Origin: an uncultured Bacillota bacterium
Lineage (GTDB): Bacteria; Bacillota; Clostridia; Christensenellales; Pumilibacteraceae
Length of the DNA: 49,575 bases
NCBI GenBank assembly: GCA_949294845.1
Contig: CASFJH010000041.1
Coordinates: forward strand, 1 to 49,575
Reading direction: 5' to 3'
Shown: positions 14,955 through 23,244 of the stretch, one piece after another
Position numbering within the stretch: position 1 is the stretch's first letter
Layout: each line of letters opens with the position of its first letter
The notes under the pieces: model-generated
Told to the model about the DNA's origin: nothing
The model's input: only the letters and a program-made list of their open reading frames with translations
Databases searched by the model: none
Translations under genes and position numbers: made by a program

Positions 14955-15045
14955 CGGCACAAGCCTATATTTTTGCGGACTTAGTTGAGAAACGATATTA
15001 TACGACCGGCGCGTATATATTCTTTTTAAAAGGAAAGCCGATTGC

Positions 15046-15074
15046 TTGCAAAATGCGCGATTTCGTTGTATAAT
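15046..15074 (+). promoter_or_regulatory. Promoter of the ATP-grasp/sepF/lspA/pyr operon
   Basis: TTGCAA (15046-15051) and a perfect TATAAT (15069-15074) are 17 bases apart. The TTG start lies only 22 bases after the -10 box, leaving a leader of about 15 bases. No further promoter was seen up to the pyrE stop at 24739. Confidence 0.7.
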
Positions 15075-15096
15075 GTCTCAAGAGGTAGTCTAAAGC

Positions 15097-15951
15097 TTGA
15101 AAGGGTTTATCGTTCGCAACAGATATTACACAGACGAGGGAATGGAATATGCTTTTAAGCGGCTTTGCTCGGAGCTGGACAAGCGCGGCGCCGCCTGTTG
15201 TGTAGTTTCGCCCCGAATGTGTTTCTGCCGTGACGGCAGTCTCGAGACCGATATCGGCTGCGGTGACTTCGCGGTATTCTGGGACAAGGACACGGTACTG
15301 TGCTCTGCCGTCCAAAAGAAAATGCGGTGTTTCAATAATGCGCGCGCGATTGAAGTATGCGACGACAAGGTAAAAACCTACGCCGCGCTTGAGGGGATTG
15401 CGCCGCTGCCGCGTTCGATTCCGTCGCCGCTCATGTATGCGTCGGTCGACGCGACGGACGACGAATACCTTTCGGCAGTCGCTTCTCTCGGATTTCCGCT
15501 CGTTTTAAAAGAGCGGGTAGGCAGCCGCGGCGAACAGGTTCACCTTGTAACCGACGCAGACACACTTTCCGCGCTTTATGCAAAGCTGCGCCATGTTCCG
15601 CATATGTGCGAGGAGTATGTCGAGGGCGGCGAGCACGATGTCAGAATATACGTTATCGGCGGCAGCGCCGCAGGATCCGTGTCGAGAGACGGAATGGGTT
15701 TCCGCTCGAACGTCTACATGGGAGCAAGCGTGAAGCGCGCCGCCGCTCCGGCGGAACTCGTTTCCGTCGCCGAAAAAGCCGCGGCAAAGCTGAATCTCGA
15801 TTACTGCGCCGTGGATTTTATAGGAAAAAAGCGGCCTGTCCTTATCGAGGTGAATTCAAATGCATATTTTACCGGCGCGGAGGCTTGCGGTATCGATATT
15901 GCAGGCAGATACGCCGATTATATAACGGAGGCGTGCCGTGCTGGCAGATAA
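15097..15951 (+). CDS. RimK-type ATP-grasp ligase
   Basis: 284 residues from a TTG start. It shows the ATP-grasp layout: an N-terminal pre-grasp domain (about 1-90), a lid with FPLVLKERVGSRGEQVHLV near 135-153, the adenine-contact CEEYVEGGEHDVRIYVIG, and the Mg-binding E-x-N pair E251 and N253 in LIEVNSNAYF. This fits RimK-like amino-acid or glutamate ligases, which join a carboxylate to an amine with ATP hydrolysis. The substrate cannot be assigned. It heads the operon and overlaps yggS by 14 bases, suggesting a cell-wall or cofactor-related job, but that is inference. Confidence 0.78.
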   Translation: MKGFIVRNRYYTDEGMEYAFKRLCSELDKRGAACCVVSPRMCFCRDGSLETDIGCGDFAVFWDKDTVLCSAVQKKMRCFNNARAIEVCDDKVKTYAALEGIAPLPRSIPSPLMYASVDATDDEYLSAVASLGFPLVLKERVGSRGEQVHLVTDADTLSALYAKLRHVPHMCEEYVEGGEHDVRIYVIGGSAAGSVSRDGMGFRSNVYMGASVKRAAAPAELVSVAEKAAAKLNLDYCAVDFIGKKRPVLIEVNSNAYFTGAEACGIDIAGRYADYITEACRAGR

Positions 15952-16618
15952 CGTTTGCAAAATCAGAGAAAAAGTCGAACGGGCCTGCGCCTCGACAGGC
16001 CGACAAGACGAGGTGCGTATACTGGCTGCAGTCAAGACCGTTCCACCCGAAAAGATCATCGGGCTAAGAGAGTGCGGGATTGACCTTATAGGCGAAAACC
16101 GTGTGCAGGAACTGGTCGAAAAATATCCGGCGCTCAAGGGCAAATTCGAAATGCACTTCATAGGAGCGTTGCAGACGAATAAAGTAAGCAAGGTGCTGGA
16201 TAAGGTTACGCTTATACACTCGCTCGACCGCGCGTCGCTTGCGGACGAAATCGACAGACATGCGCGCGCAGCCGGCAAACGCGCCGGAGTACTGATAGAG
16301 ATAAACGCCGGCGGCGAACTTTCTAAGAGCGGCGTAAGTCCCGACGGCTTTATGGGTTTTGCGGAGTACGCGCTTTCAAAACAGAACCTTAGCGTGCGCG
16401 GCGTCATGAGCGTTTTGCCGATCGGCGCGCCCGAAGGTATGTACGAAAATGTAAGAGAGCTTTACGAAAAGCTGAGATCGGTCTGTCCGCAAGCCGACAT
16501 ACTGTCGATGGGTATGTCAGGCGACTTCGAGACGGCGGTAAAACACGGTTCAAATCTTATCCGGATAGGCTCGGCGCTGTTCGGAAAACGAATATACGAG
16601 GTCGAAAAAAATGTCTGA
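15938..16618 (+). CDS. yggS: YggS/YlmE-family PLP homeostasis protein
   Basis: 226 residues from GTG 15938, chosen because AACGGAGG lies seven bases upstream. The PLP lysine is K33 in LAAVKTVP; other family marks are GENRVQEL, HFIGALQTNK, GMSGDFETAV and the C-terminal GSNLIRIGSALFG phosphate site. Family members have a group III alanine racemase-like barrel, bind pyridoxal phosphate and buffer its pool without known catalysis. It lies directly before sepF, as ylmE does in B. subtilis, and overlaps sepF by eight bases. Confidence 0.93.
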   Translation: MLADNVCKIREKVERACASTGRQDEVRILAAVKTVPPEKIIGLRECGIDLIGENRVQELVEKYPALKGKFEMHFIGALQTNKVSKVLDKVTLIHSLDRASLADEIDRHARAAGKRAGVLIEINAGGELSKSGVSPDGFMGFAEYALSKQNLSVRGVMSVLPIGAPEGMYENVRELYEKLRSVCPQADILSMGMSGDFETAVKHGSNLIRIGSALFGKRIYEVEKNV

Positions 16619-17057
16619 TTTCAACGAATGGCTGCATAAAGGCCGTAATTACAGAGGCGACTCCAAACCGGAATATTACGAGGACGCGCACAGTCAGCCG
16701 GTGCAGAATCCGTATACAAACCGCAAAGGCGAGTCTCAGCGCGCCGTAACTTCCGACAGTTTCGGGCATATAGACACCCAGTATGTGCCGCCGCGCCTTT
16801 ATCAGAACGTCGTAGTTTATTCTCCGGCTACGCCCGAGGATGTTCAGACGCTGATAGATTATCTCAAGCGGCGCGAGCCTGCCGTAGTCAATCTGGACGG
16901 AGTGGGCGATTCGCTCATAGCTCAACGTATACTCGACTTTATTTCGGGCGCGATATACGCGCTTAACGGCAGCGTTCACCGTATTTCTTCCAACATATTC
17001 TTATTGTCGCCAGAAGGAGTGGAAATCACCGTACCTTATGAACCCGGAAAAAATTAA
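16611..17057 (+). CDS. sepF: Cell division protein SepF
   Basis: 148 residues. The first ~60 are polar and variable, the usual SepF linker with an N-terminal amphipathic segment (MSDFNEWLHKG) that binds membrane. The C-terminal core (about 63-145) has VVVYSPATPEDVQTLIDYL, PAVVNLDG and RILDFISGAIYALNGSVHRI, the FtsZ-binding SepF fold, ending NIFLLSPEGVEI. SepF bundles FtsZ and anchors it to the membrane at the septum. It overlaps yggS (8 bases) and lspA (20 bases). Confidence 0.93.
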   Translation: MSDFNEWLHKGRNYRGDSKPEYYEDAHSQPVQNPYTNRKGESQRAVTSDSFGHIDTQYVPPRLYQNVVVYSPATPEDVQTLIDYLKRREPAVVNLDGVGDSLIAQRILDFISGAIYALNGSVHRISSNIFLLSPEGVEITVPYEPGKN

Positions 17058-17928
17058 ACAGCAGCTTATCAAATTTTTCAATAAAGCATGGGAATATATC
17101 AGGCAGGCGCGCCTGGAACTTATAATTTTTGCCGCGCTGCTTTTTGCCGATCTGCTTACTAAAGGCATAATCGCCGCCACCATGGCGGAGAACGAAACCG
17201 TTACGATTATACCTGATTTTCTGAATTTTACTTTCGTTTATAACGAGCTCGGCGCTTTCGGATCGGCTTTCGGTCTGGAGAATCTCATAGGCGAACAGGC
17301 CGTAAGAGTTGTTTTTATAATCCTTACTTTTATAGCGATAGGAATATTCGGCTATTTTCTTTACCGCGGCAGAGGCAAAAACAAGCTTTACAGAATTTCG
17401 CTCGCAATGATACTTTCCGGAGCGCTTGGCAATCTTGTCGACAGACTGTTCATAGGCAAGGTGCGCGATTTCGTAGAAATAGTGTTTTTCGGCTGCGACG
17501 TACCGCTTTTGGGAAAAAGTTTCGCCATATTCAACGTGGCGGACGCGGCTTTGGTCGTAGGCGTTATCATCTTTCTTGTTTACTTCATCTTTATATACCG
17601 CGAGCCTGATAACGAGGAAGCGACTGCAGACGCTGCCGCGGGCGGCGAAGCAAGCGCCGGGAGTGCGGAAGCTACGGGCGAAGCAAGCGCCGGGAATGCG
17701 GAAGCTACGGGCGAAGTAACCGCCGGGAAAGAATCCGGCTTGCAGGCGACCGGGGGCGTATCGCATGGCGCCGGTTCAAATAAAAGAGGCGAAAACCCGC
17801 GTTACGGCAGTAAAGAACAGTGCGGCGGTAAATATATCGGCGGCGAGGCAGTCAAAGACGCGGACGGAGAAGATACCGACTTGACGGCGGAGTCACCGTA
17901 TGCGGCCGATTGCGGAGATAAATCTTGA
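17038..17928 (+). CDS. lspA: Lipoprotein signal peptidase II with long C-terminal extension
   Basis: 296 residues, against about 150-180 for the family. Residues 1-190 are a normal LspA: four membrane helices, the NELGAFGSAFG segment (69-79), and the two catalytic aspartates D135 in GNLVDRL and D169 in FNVADA. It cleaves signal peptides of lipid-modified prolipoproteins in the membrane. Residues about 191-296 are a hydrophilic, presumably cytoplasmic tail rich in Gly, Ala, Glu, Thr and Asp, with two and a half copies of an 11-residue repeat (GEASAG..AEAT). The tail is not part of any family I know. The gene overlaps sepF and rluD. Confidence 0.9.
   Translation: MNPEKIKQQLIKFFNKAWEYIRQARLELIIFAALLFADLLTKGIIAATMAENETVTIIPDFLNFTFVYNELGAFGSAFGLENLIGEQAVRVVFIILTFIAIGIFGYFLYRGRGKNKLYRISLAMILSGALGNLVDRLFIGKVRDFVEIVFFGCDVPLLGKSFAIFNVADAALVVGVIIFLVYFIFIYREPDNEEATADAAAGGEASAGSAEATGEASAGNAEATGEVTAGKESGLQATGGVSHGAGSNKRGENPRYGSKEQCGGKYIGGEAVKDADGEDTDLTAESPYAADCGDKS
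17644..17728 (+). repeat. 33-bp tandem repeat inside lspA
   Basis: Copies begin at 17644, 17677 and 17710 (partial). The first two differ at one base within 33. Each copy encodes the 11 residues GEASAG-S/N-AEAT in the LspA tail, so copy-number change would keep the frame. Confidence 0.85.
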
Positions 17929-18839
17929 GAAACACATTTCTCGTAGAAAAAGACGAACGTCTCAGACTTGACGTTTATCTGTCCATGGAGACCGACGTCA
18001 CGCGGTCGCAGATCAAAAACATGGTGGACAGGGGCGCCGTTACCGTTTGCGGAAAGAGCGTCAAATGCGGATATATCCTTAAAGGCGGAGACGAGATCGA
18101 GGTTGATTTTCCCGAGCGCGAAACGGAGCTGAAGCCGAAGGACATTCCGCTCGACATACTTTACGAAGACAATGATATAATAGCCGTCAACAAGCAGCAG
18201 GGACTTACCGTGCATCCGGCGGCAGGCAACAGTGAAGATACTCTGGTCAACGCGCTTTTATACCGGTTCGGAACGCTTTCGGGAATGGGTACTGACAGGC
18301 CCGGAATAGTCCACCGCCTTGATAAGGATACTTCGGGCGTTATCGTTGTCGCTAAAAACGATAAGGCGCACGCGGCGCTTGCCGAACAGTTTGCCCAGCG
18401 TGCCGTTTCAAAAACGTATCTTGCGGTGCTTGACAACAATCTGAAAGAGGACGAGGGACTGCTGACTACTCTTATAGGCCGCAATCCCGCCGACAGAAAG
18501 AGCATGGCGGTCACGACCGAAGGCCGGGTTGCAATAACGGGATACAAAGTGCTCGAGCGGTTTGTCAGACACTGTTACGTCCGATTTACGCTTCATACCG
18601 GCCGCACGCATCAGATACGCGTGCACGCGAAGTATCTCGGATGCCCGGTTACCGGCGACCGCTTATACGGCGCGAAAAAGCCGGAATTCGGGCTGAACGG
18701 ACAGCTGCTTCACTCGTATACGCTGTCATTACGGCATCCGGTCAGCGGCGAACAGCTTACGTTCACCGCACCGCTGCCCGATTATTTTGAAAAGGTTCTG
18801 ACAATTTTGCGAAGGAAGGAGGCAAGATCATGCGACTGA
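17925..18839 (+). CDS. rluD: RluD-family 23S rRNA pseudouridine synthase
   Basis: 304 residues from TTG 17925, which overlaps the lspA stop as TTGA. An S4 RNA-binding domain lies at about 10-60 (RLDVYLSMETDVTRSQIKNMVDRGAV), followed by the RluA/RluD catalytic domain with HRLDKDTSG (130-138; the catalytic Asp is D133) and HTGRTHQIRVH. It converts specific uridines of large-subunit rRNA to pseudouridine. The neighbourhood lspA-rluD-pyrR matches B. subtilis lspA-ylyB-pyrR. It overlaps pyrR by 10 bases. Confidence 0.92.
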   Translation: MRNTFLVEKDERLRLDVYLSMETDVTRSQIKNMVDRGAVTVCGKSVKCGYILKGGDEIEVDFPERETELKPKDIPLDILYEDNDIIAVNKQQGLTVHPAAGNSEDTLVNALLYRFGTLSGMGTDRPGIVHRLDKDTSGVIVVAKNDKAHAALAEQFAQRAVSKTYLAVLDNNLKEDEGLLTTLIGRNPADRKSMAVTTEGRVAITGYKVLERFVRHCYVRFTLHTGRTHQIRVHAKYLGCPVTGDRLYGAKKPEFGLNGQLLHSYTLSLRHPVSGEQLTFTAPLPDYFEKVLTILRRKEARSCD

Positions 18840-19372
18840 AATGTCAGCTTATGGACAATATGCAGCTGAGGCGCACGCTCATAAGAATGAGCCACGAGAT
18901 AATAGAGCACAATCGAGGAGTTTCGGGGCTGCAGCTTATTGGCATACAGAGGCGCGGCGTTCCCATTGCCGAGGAGATAAGCAAGATAATAAAAACCGTC
19001 GAGGGGCGTGACGTTCCGGTGGGGGTCCTCGATATAACGTGGTACCGCGACGATCTGTCGCTTGTGACCGAGCATCCTAAAATCAAGGGAACTGACATTC
19101 CTTTCAACATAACCGACACCGATATAATTCTGGTGGACGACGTGCTGTTTACCGGCCGCACGGTACGCGCCGCGATAGACGCGCTTATGGAAATGGGACG
19201 GCCGCGTTCGATACAGCTTGCCGTAGTTATAGACCGCGGCAACCGCGAGCTGCCTATAGGCGCGGATTTTGTGGGCAAAGTAGTACCCACGTCGCGCGAC
19301 GAACTTGTTTCGGTCAGCGTACAGGCGATAGACGGAGTGGATCGCGTCGATATTTACTCGCTTAAGGACTGA
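18830..19372 (+). CDS. pyrR: PyrR bifunctional pyr regulator/uracil phosphoribosyltransferase
   Basis: 180 residues, standard length. The PRPP-binding loop IILVDDVLFTGRT (99-111) is intact, as are GIQRRGVPIA and VGVLDITWYRDDL, which are typical of PyrR. In Bacillota it binds pyr mRNA in response to UMP and promotes termination, and it has weak uracil phosphoribosyltransferase activity. Here it is joined to the genes on either side with no space for an attenuator: only 18 bases separate it from pyrB. AAGGAGGC lies upstream inside rluD. Confidence 0.93.
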   Translation: MRLKCQLMDNMQLRRTLIRMSHEIIEHNRGVSGLQLIGIQRRGVPIAEEISKIIKTVEGRDVPVGVLDITWYRDDLSLVTEHPKIKGTDIPFNITDTDIILVDDVLFTGRTVRAAIDALMEMGRPRSIQLAVVIDRGNRELPIGADFVGKVVPTSRDELVSVSVQAIDGVDRVDIYSLKD

Positions 19373-19390
19373 TCGGGAGGATACTAAGAA

Positions 19391-20308
19391 GTGAAACGTA
19401 AAGACTTGCTCGGGTTAAAGGACATTTCCGCAGAAGAGATCGACGAAATACTCTCGACGGCTAAGGAAATGAAAAAGATTCTCGATCAGAACGTAAAAAA
19501 GACTCCTCATCTGCAGGGTAAAAACGTCACGACGCTGTTTTATGAAAACAGTACGCGCACCCGTATGTCGTTTGAAACGGCGGCAAAGATCATGGGCGCA
19601 AACACGTTCAACATTTCCGCCGCGTCGTCGAGCGTTCAGAAAGGCGAAACGCTGATAGATACGGGGCATACGTTGGACGCATTGCTTACCGACGTAGCGG
19701 TCATAAGGCACAACCGTTCCGGCGCGCCGCATCTGCTTGCCAAAAACGTGAAAATGAGTGTCATCAACGGCGGCGACGGCATGAACGAGCACCCGACTCA
19801 GGCGCTGCTCGATATGTTCACCATGCGCGAGAAGTTCGGCACGCTCAAAGGGCTTAAAGTAGTCATAGCCGGCGACGCGAAACATTCGCGCGTCGCGCGC
19901 AGCAATATCTGGGGACTGACCAAAATGGGAGCGGAGGTTATTCTTGCCGCTCCGAAGACCTTGCTTCCGCTTGATGTTGAGAGTATGGGAGTCGGCACAA
20001 GCCCGGATCTGGACAAAGTGCTTGACGGAGCCAACGTTCTCATGGGACTCAGACTGCAGCTCGAGCGTATGCAGGCCGGACTTTTTCCCAGCGTGCGCGA
20101 ATATTCGCAGTATTACGGTATCAGTCCGGCGCGAATAGCCAGAGCCGACAGCTCCGTTATGATAATGCATCCCGGTCCGATAAACAGAGGCTTGGAGCTG
20201 ACGTCGGACGCTGCAGATTGTGAGGACAGTTATATAACGACGCAGGTTACAAACGGCATAGCCGTCCGCATGGCGGTGTTGTTCCTGCTCACGAGGAAAG
20301 CTTTATGA
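19391..20308 (+). CDS. pyrB: Aspartate carbamoyltransferase catalytic subunit
   Basis: 305 residues from GTG 19391, with GGGAGG 12 bases upstream. Carbamoyl-phosphate-binding STRTR (54-58), K84 in SSVQKGET, and HPTQALLD are present. It makes N-carbamoyl-aspartate from carbamoyl phosphate and aspartate, the first committed pyrimidine step. No regulatory pyrI gene is present, as in B. subtilis. It overlaps pyrC by four bases. Confidence 0.94.
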   Translation: MKRKDLLGLKDISAEEIDEILSTAKEMKKILDQNVKKTPHLQGKNVTTLFYENSTRTRMSFETAAKIMGANTFNISAASSSVQKGETLIDTGHTLDALLTDVAVIRHNRSGAPHLLAKNVKMSVINGGDGMNEHPTQALLDMFTMREKFGTLKGLKVVIAGDAKHSRVARSNIWGLTKMGAEVILAAPKTLLPLDVESMGVGTSPDLDKVLDGANVLMGLRLQLERMQAGLFPSVREYSQYYGISPARIARADSSVMIMHPGPINRGLELTSDAADCEDSYITTQVTNGIAVRMAVLFLLTRKAL

Positions 20309-21570
20309 GTATACTTATCAAAAACGGAAACGTCGTAACCGGCGGAGAGATACGCATCGCTGACGTTTACATCGAGGGATCGAAGATAGCCGCGGTGGGA
20401 GAATGTCCCGACGTAGCGGCTGACAGCGTGATAGACGCCGACGGTCTGTTCGTAATGCCCGGTTTCGTGGATATGCACTGCCATCTGCGCGACCCGGGGC
20501 AGGAGTATAAAGAAGATATCGACAGCGGTACGCGCGCCGCGCTCAATGGCGGATTCACTGCGGTGGCGTGTATGCCGAATACCGTTCCGCCCGTGGATAA
20601 TCCCGCGCTAGTCAAGTATATAATAGATCGCGCCGCCGAGGTGGATAACTGCCGCGTTTATCCCATCGGCTGTATCACTAAAGGCCAGGCGGGAAAGGAG
20701 CTGGCGGAAATGGGGCTTATGAAACAGGCCGGCGCCGTTGCGTTCAGCGACGACGGATGCCCCGTGTCCGACGGAAATACCATGCGGCTCGCTCTCGAGT
20801 ACGCGTCTACTTTCGACGCGCTTATTATAAGTCACTGCGAGGACAAATCGCTTGCCGCAGGAGGCGTGGTTAATGAAGGCGTCAATTCGACCATCGCCGG
20901 GCTGCGCGGTATAACGCGCGCGGCGGAGGAAAGCATGGTTGCGCGCGATATCTGCATAGCGGCCGCGCTCAAAACGAAAGTACACATCGCTCATGTGTCC
21001 ACCGCCGGCAGCGTAAGACTGATACGCGACGCGAAAAAGCACGGCATAGAAGTGACATGCGAGACGTGTCCGCATTATATAAGCGCGACCGACGACGAAA
21101 TACTTTCTTTCAATACTTACGCTAAAATAAATCCGCCGCTCAGAACGGAAGAAGACGTCGCCGCGGTTATAGAGGGACTGCGCGACGGCACAATCGACGT
21201 TATCGCCACCGATCATGCGCCGCACCATGCAGACGAGAAAAACGTGGAATTCGATTACGCGCCGTTCGGCACGTCAGGATTCGAAACGGCTTTTTCGGTG
21301 TGCTACACATATCTTGTCGAGGAAGGACATATCGATCTCGCGCGGCTCGTACAGCTGATGAGCGCGCGTCCGGCGTCGATTCTCGGAGTTCCCGGAGGAG
21401 AGATTAAGGCGGGCGCGTTTGCCGATATAGCTATCGCCGACTTGGGAGAGGAAGTTGTCGTCGATAGCTCGAAGTTCGTCTCTAAAGGTAAAAACAGCGT
21501 TTTTAACGGTTGGAAACTCAAAGGCGCGGTGAAAACGGTTATTGTAGACGGCAAAGTAAAGGAGATTTGA
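20305..21570 (+). CDS. pyrC: Dihydroorotase
   Basis: 421 residues, type I amidohydrolase fold. The zinc ligands H58 and H60 are in DMHCHLRDPG, with later HIAHVSTA and the catalytic ATDHAPHH segment. It cyclises carbamoyl-aspartate to dihydroorotate. It starts with ATGA overlap on pyrB, and pyrF follows one base after its stop, so expression is tightly linked. Confidence 0.94.
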   Translation: MSILIKNGNVVTGGEIRIADVYIEGSKIAAVGECPDVAADSVIDADGLFVMPGFVDMHCHLRDPGQEYKEDIDSGTRAALNGGFTAVACMPNTVPPVDNPALVKYIIDRAAEVDNCRVYPIGCITKGQAGKELAEMGLMKQAGAVAFSDDGCPVSDGNTMRLALEYASTFDALIISHCEDKSLAAGGVVNEGVNSTIAGLRGITRAAEESMVARDICIAAALKTKVHIAHVSTAGSVRLIRDAKKHGIEVTCETCPHYISATDDEILSFNTYAKINPPLRTEEDVAAVIEGLRDGTIDVIATDHAPHHADEKNVEFDYAPFGTSGFETAFSVCYTYLVEEGHIDLARLVQLMSARPASILGVPGGEIKAGAFADIAIADLGEEVVVDSSKFVSKGKNSVFNGWKLKGAVKTVIVDGKVKEI

Positions 21571-21571
21571 T

Positions 21572-22480
21572 ATGACCGACCAACTGATAGACAAGATCGC
21601 CTCATGCGGAAATCCGACTGTTGTGGGGCTAGACACTTCGTTCGACTACCTGCCGGACAACGTCAAAAAAACGTGCGCGACTCTGTATGATGTCGGACGC
21701 GCGATAACCGACTTCAACGCCGAAATACTTGAGCGCGTATATAAGCTTATTCCGGCAGTCAAGGTTCAGGTCGCTTATTACGAGATGTACGGCGTTGAGG
21801 GAATGAAAGCTTTTGCGGATACGCTGAAGATGGCGAAAGATAAAGGGCTTACGGTCATCGCCGACGTCAAGCGCAACGATATAGGCTCCACTGCGGCTTG
21901 CTACGCAAAAGCATATCTTAACGGCATAACGCTCGGCGGAAAACGGATAATTCCCTTCGAGTCTGACTACATAACCGTCAACGGTTATCTCGGCGCGGAC
22001 GGCATAAAACCCTTTACCGATAACGGAGGAAAGGGAATATTCGTACTTGTAAAAACTTCAAATCCCTCTTCCGGACAGCTTCAGGACAGAAAGTTTGACG
22101 ACGGCCGCACGCTGTACGAGACGGTGGGAGCGCTCGTCGAAGAGTGGGGGGAACCCACGCGCGGCAGACACGGATTTTCGGACGTCGGAGCCGTTGTCGG
22201 CGCCACGCATCCGGCTCAGGCTGAAAGGCTGCGCGAACAGATGCCGCATACTATGTTCCTTGTGCCCGGCTACGGCGCGCAGGGCGGAACGGCAGAGGAT
22301 CTTACGGTGTGCTTCGACGGCAGGGGCATGGGCGCGATAGTAAACAGCTCGCGCGGCATAATATGCGCCTATAAAACCGCCAGATACGCCGGAATGGGGT
22401 TTGCCGCGGCGGCGGAAGCCGCGGTTACCGATATGCGCGAGGATATAACGGGCGCACTGAGAAAGGCGGGCAAAGCGTGA
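21572..22480 (+). CDS. pyrF: Orotidine 5'-phosphate decarboxylase, type 2
   Basis: 302 residues, the longer type 2 form. Motifs: VVGLDTSFDYLP at the N-terminus, the catalytic VIADVKRNDIGSTA (K and D of the D-x-K-x-x-D set), and VPGYGAQGG near the phosphate site. It converts OMP to UMP, the last step. It lies in the middle of the operon rather than at the end, and its stop overlaps the GTG of pyrK by four bases. Confidence 0.93.
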   Translation: MTDQLIDKIASCGNPTVVGLDTSFDYLPDNVKKTCATLYDVGRAITDFNAEILERVYKLIPAVKVQVAYYEMYGVEGMKAFADTLKMAKDKGLTVIADVKRNDIGSTAACYAKAYLNGITLGGKRIIPFESDYITVNGYLGADGIKPFTDNGGKGIFVLVKTSNPSSGQLQDRKFDDGRTLYETVGALVEEWGEPTRGRHGFSDVGAVVGATHPAQAERLREQMPHTMFLVPGYGAQGGTAEDLTVCFDGRGMGAIVNSSRGIICAYKTARYAGMGFAAAAEAAVTDMREDITGALRKAGKA

Positions 22481-23244
22481 TACAGGATATAAATTTAAAG
22501 GTCGGATACAACAAACGTCTGGCCGAGGGTATTCATGAAATTAAGCTCATATCGGAGCGCAGACTGCCTGTGATGCATTGCGGACAGTTTCTTCATCTTA
22601 AAGTAAACGGCCTTGCTACCGTATTGCGCAGACCGTTCTGTCTTTATAAGTTCGACGCAACCTCGGTCACCATAGCGGTTGCGGTAGTGGGGCGCGGAAC
22701 GGAGGAAATATGCCGCTGCCGCCCGGGCGACATAATGAGCGCCGTGCTTCCGCTGGGCAACGGGTTCATACTCGGCAGCGAACACAGGAAAATCGCGCTT
22801 ATCGGCGGCGGCATAGGCTGCGCGCCGCTCGCGGCGGTGGGCTTGTGCTATCCGGACAGAGAATACCGCGCATATCTGGGATTTTCCTCCAAAGAAAAGG
22901 TATGTCTGACGGAGCAGTTCGCCTTTGCAAAGACAACGGTTTGCACCGATGACGGCAGCGTCGGATACCGCGGATATCCTACGGACGCGTGCAGAGCGGA
23001 TATCCCGTCGTTTAAGCCCGACGTAATTCTTGTCTGCGGCGCGGAAGGGCTCATGCGCGCGGCTGCAAAGCTGTGCCTCGAAACCGGTGTTCCCGGATAT
23101 GTGTCGACCGAGAGCCGTATGGGGTGCGGAGTAGGCGCGTGTCTGGTGTGCGCCTGCGCGGTGAAAAATCCCGACGGTACGGTCTCGAATAAACGCGCCT
23201 GTGCCGACGGACCGGTGTTTTCGTTAAAGGAGCTTGTGTTGTGA
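22477..23244 (+). CDS. pyrK: Dihydroorotate dehydrogenase electron transfer subunit
   Basis: 255 residues from GTG 22477. The FAD-binding RRPFCLYKF (51-59) and the NAD-domain GGGIGCAPL (110-118) are present, and the [2Fe-2S] ligands are Cys217, Cys222, Cys225 and Cys242 in the C-terminal domain. With PyrD it forms the NAD-dependent class 1B enzyme, passing electrons from dihydroorotate to NAD+. It overlaps pyrD by four bases. Confidence 0.93.
   Translation: MIQDINLKVGYNKRLAEGIHEIKLISERRLPVMHCGQFLHLKVNGLATVLRRPFCLYKFDATSVTIAVAVVGRGTEEICRCRPGDIMSAVLPLGNGFILGSEHRKIALIGGGIGCAPLAAVGLCYPDREYRAYLGFSSKEKVCLTEQFAFAKTTVCTDDGSVGYRGYPTDACRADIPSFKPDVILVCGAEGLMRAAAKLCLETGVPGYVSTESRMGCGVGACLVCACAVKNPDGTVSNKRACADGPVFSLKELVL

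Noticed and set aside
17644..17728. Tandem 33-bp units as a possible CRISPR array
   Set aside because: Units are head-to-tail with no spacers and encode an in-frame peptide repeat inside LspA.
19370..19385. Possible PyrR-binding loop near the pyrB ribosome site (GATCGGGAGGAT)
   Set aside because: Only the purine-rich GGGAGG part fits the recalled PyrR loop consensus, and that part is simply the Shine-Dalgarno sequence of pyrB.
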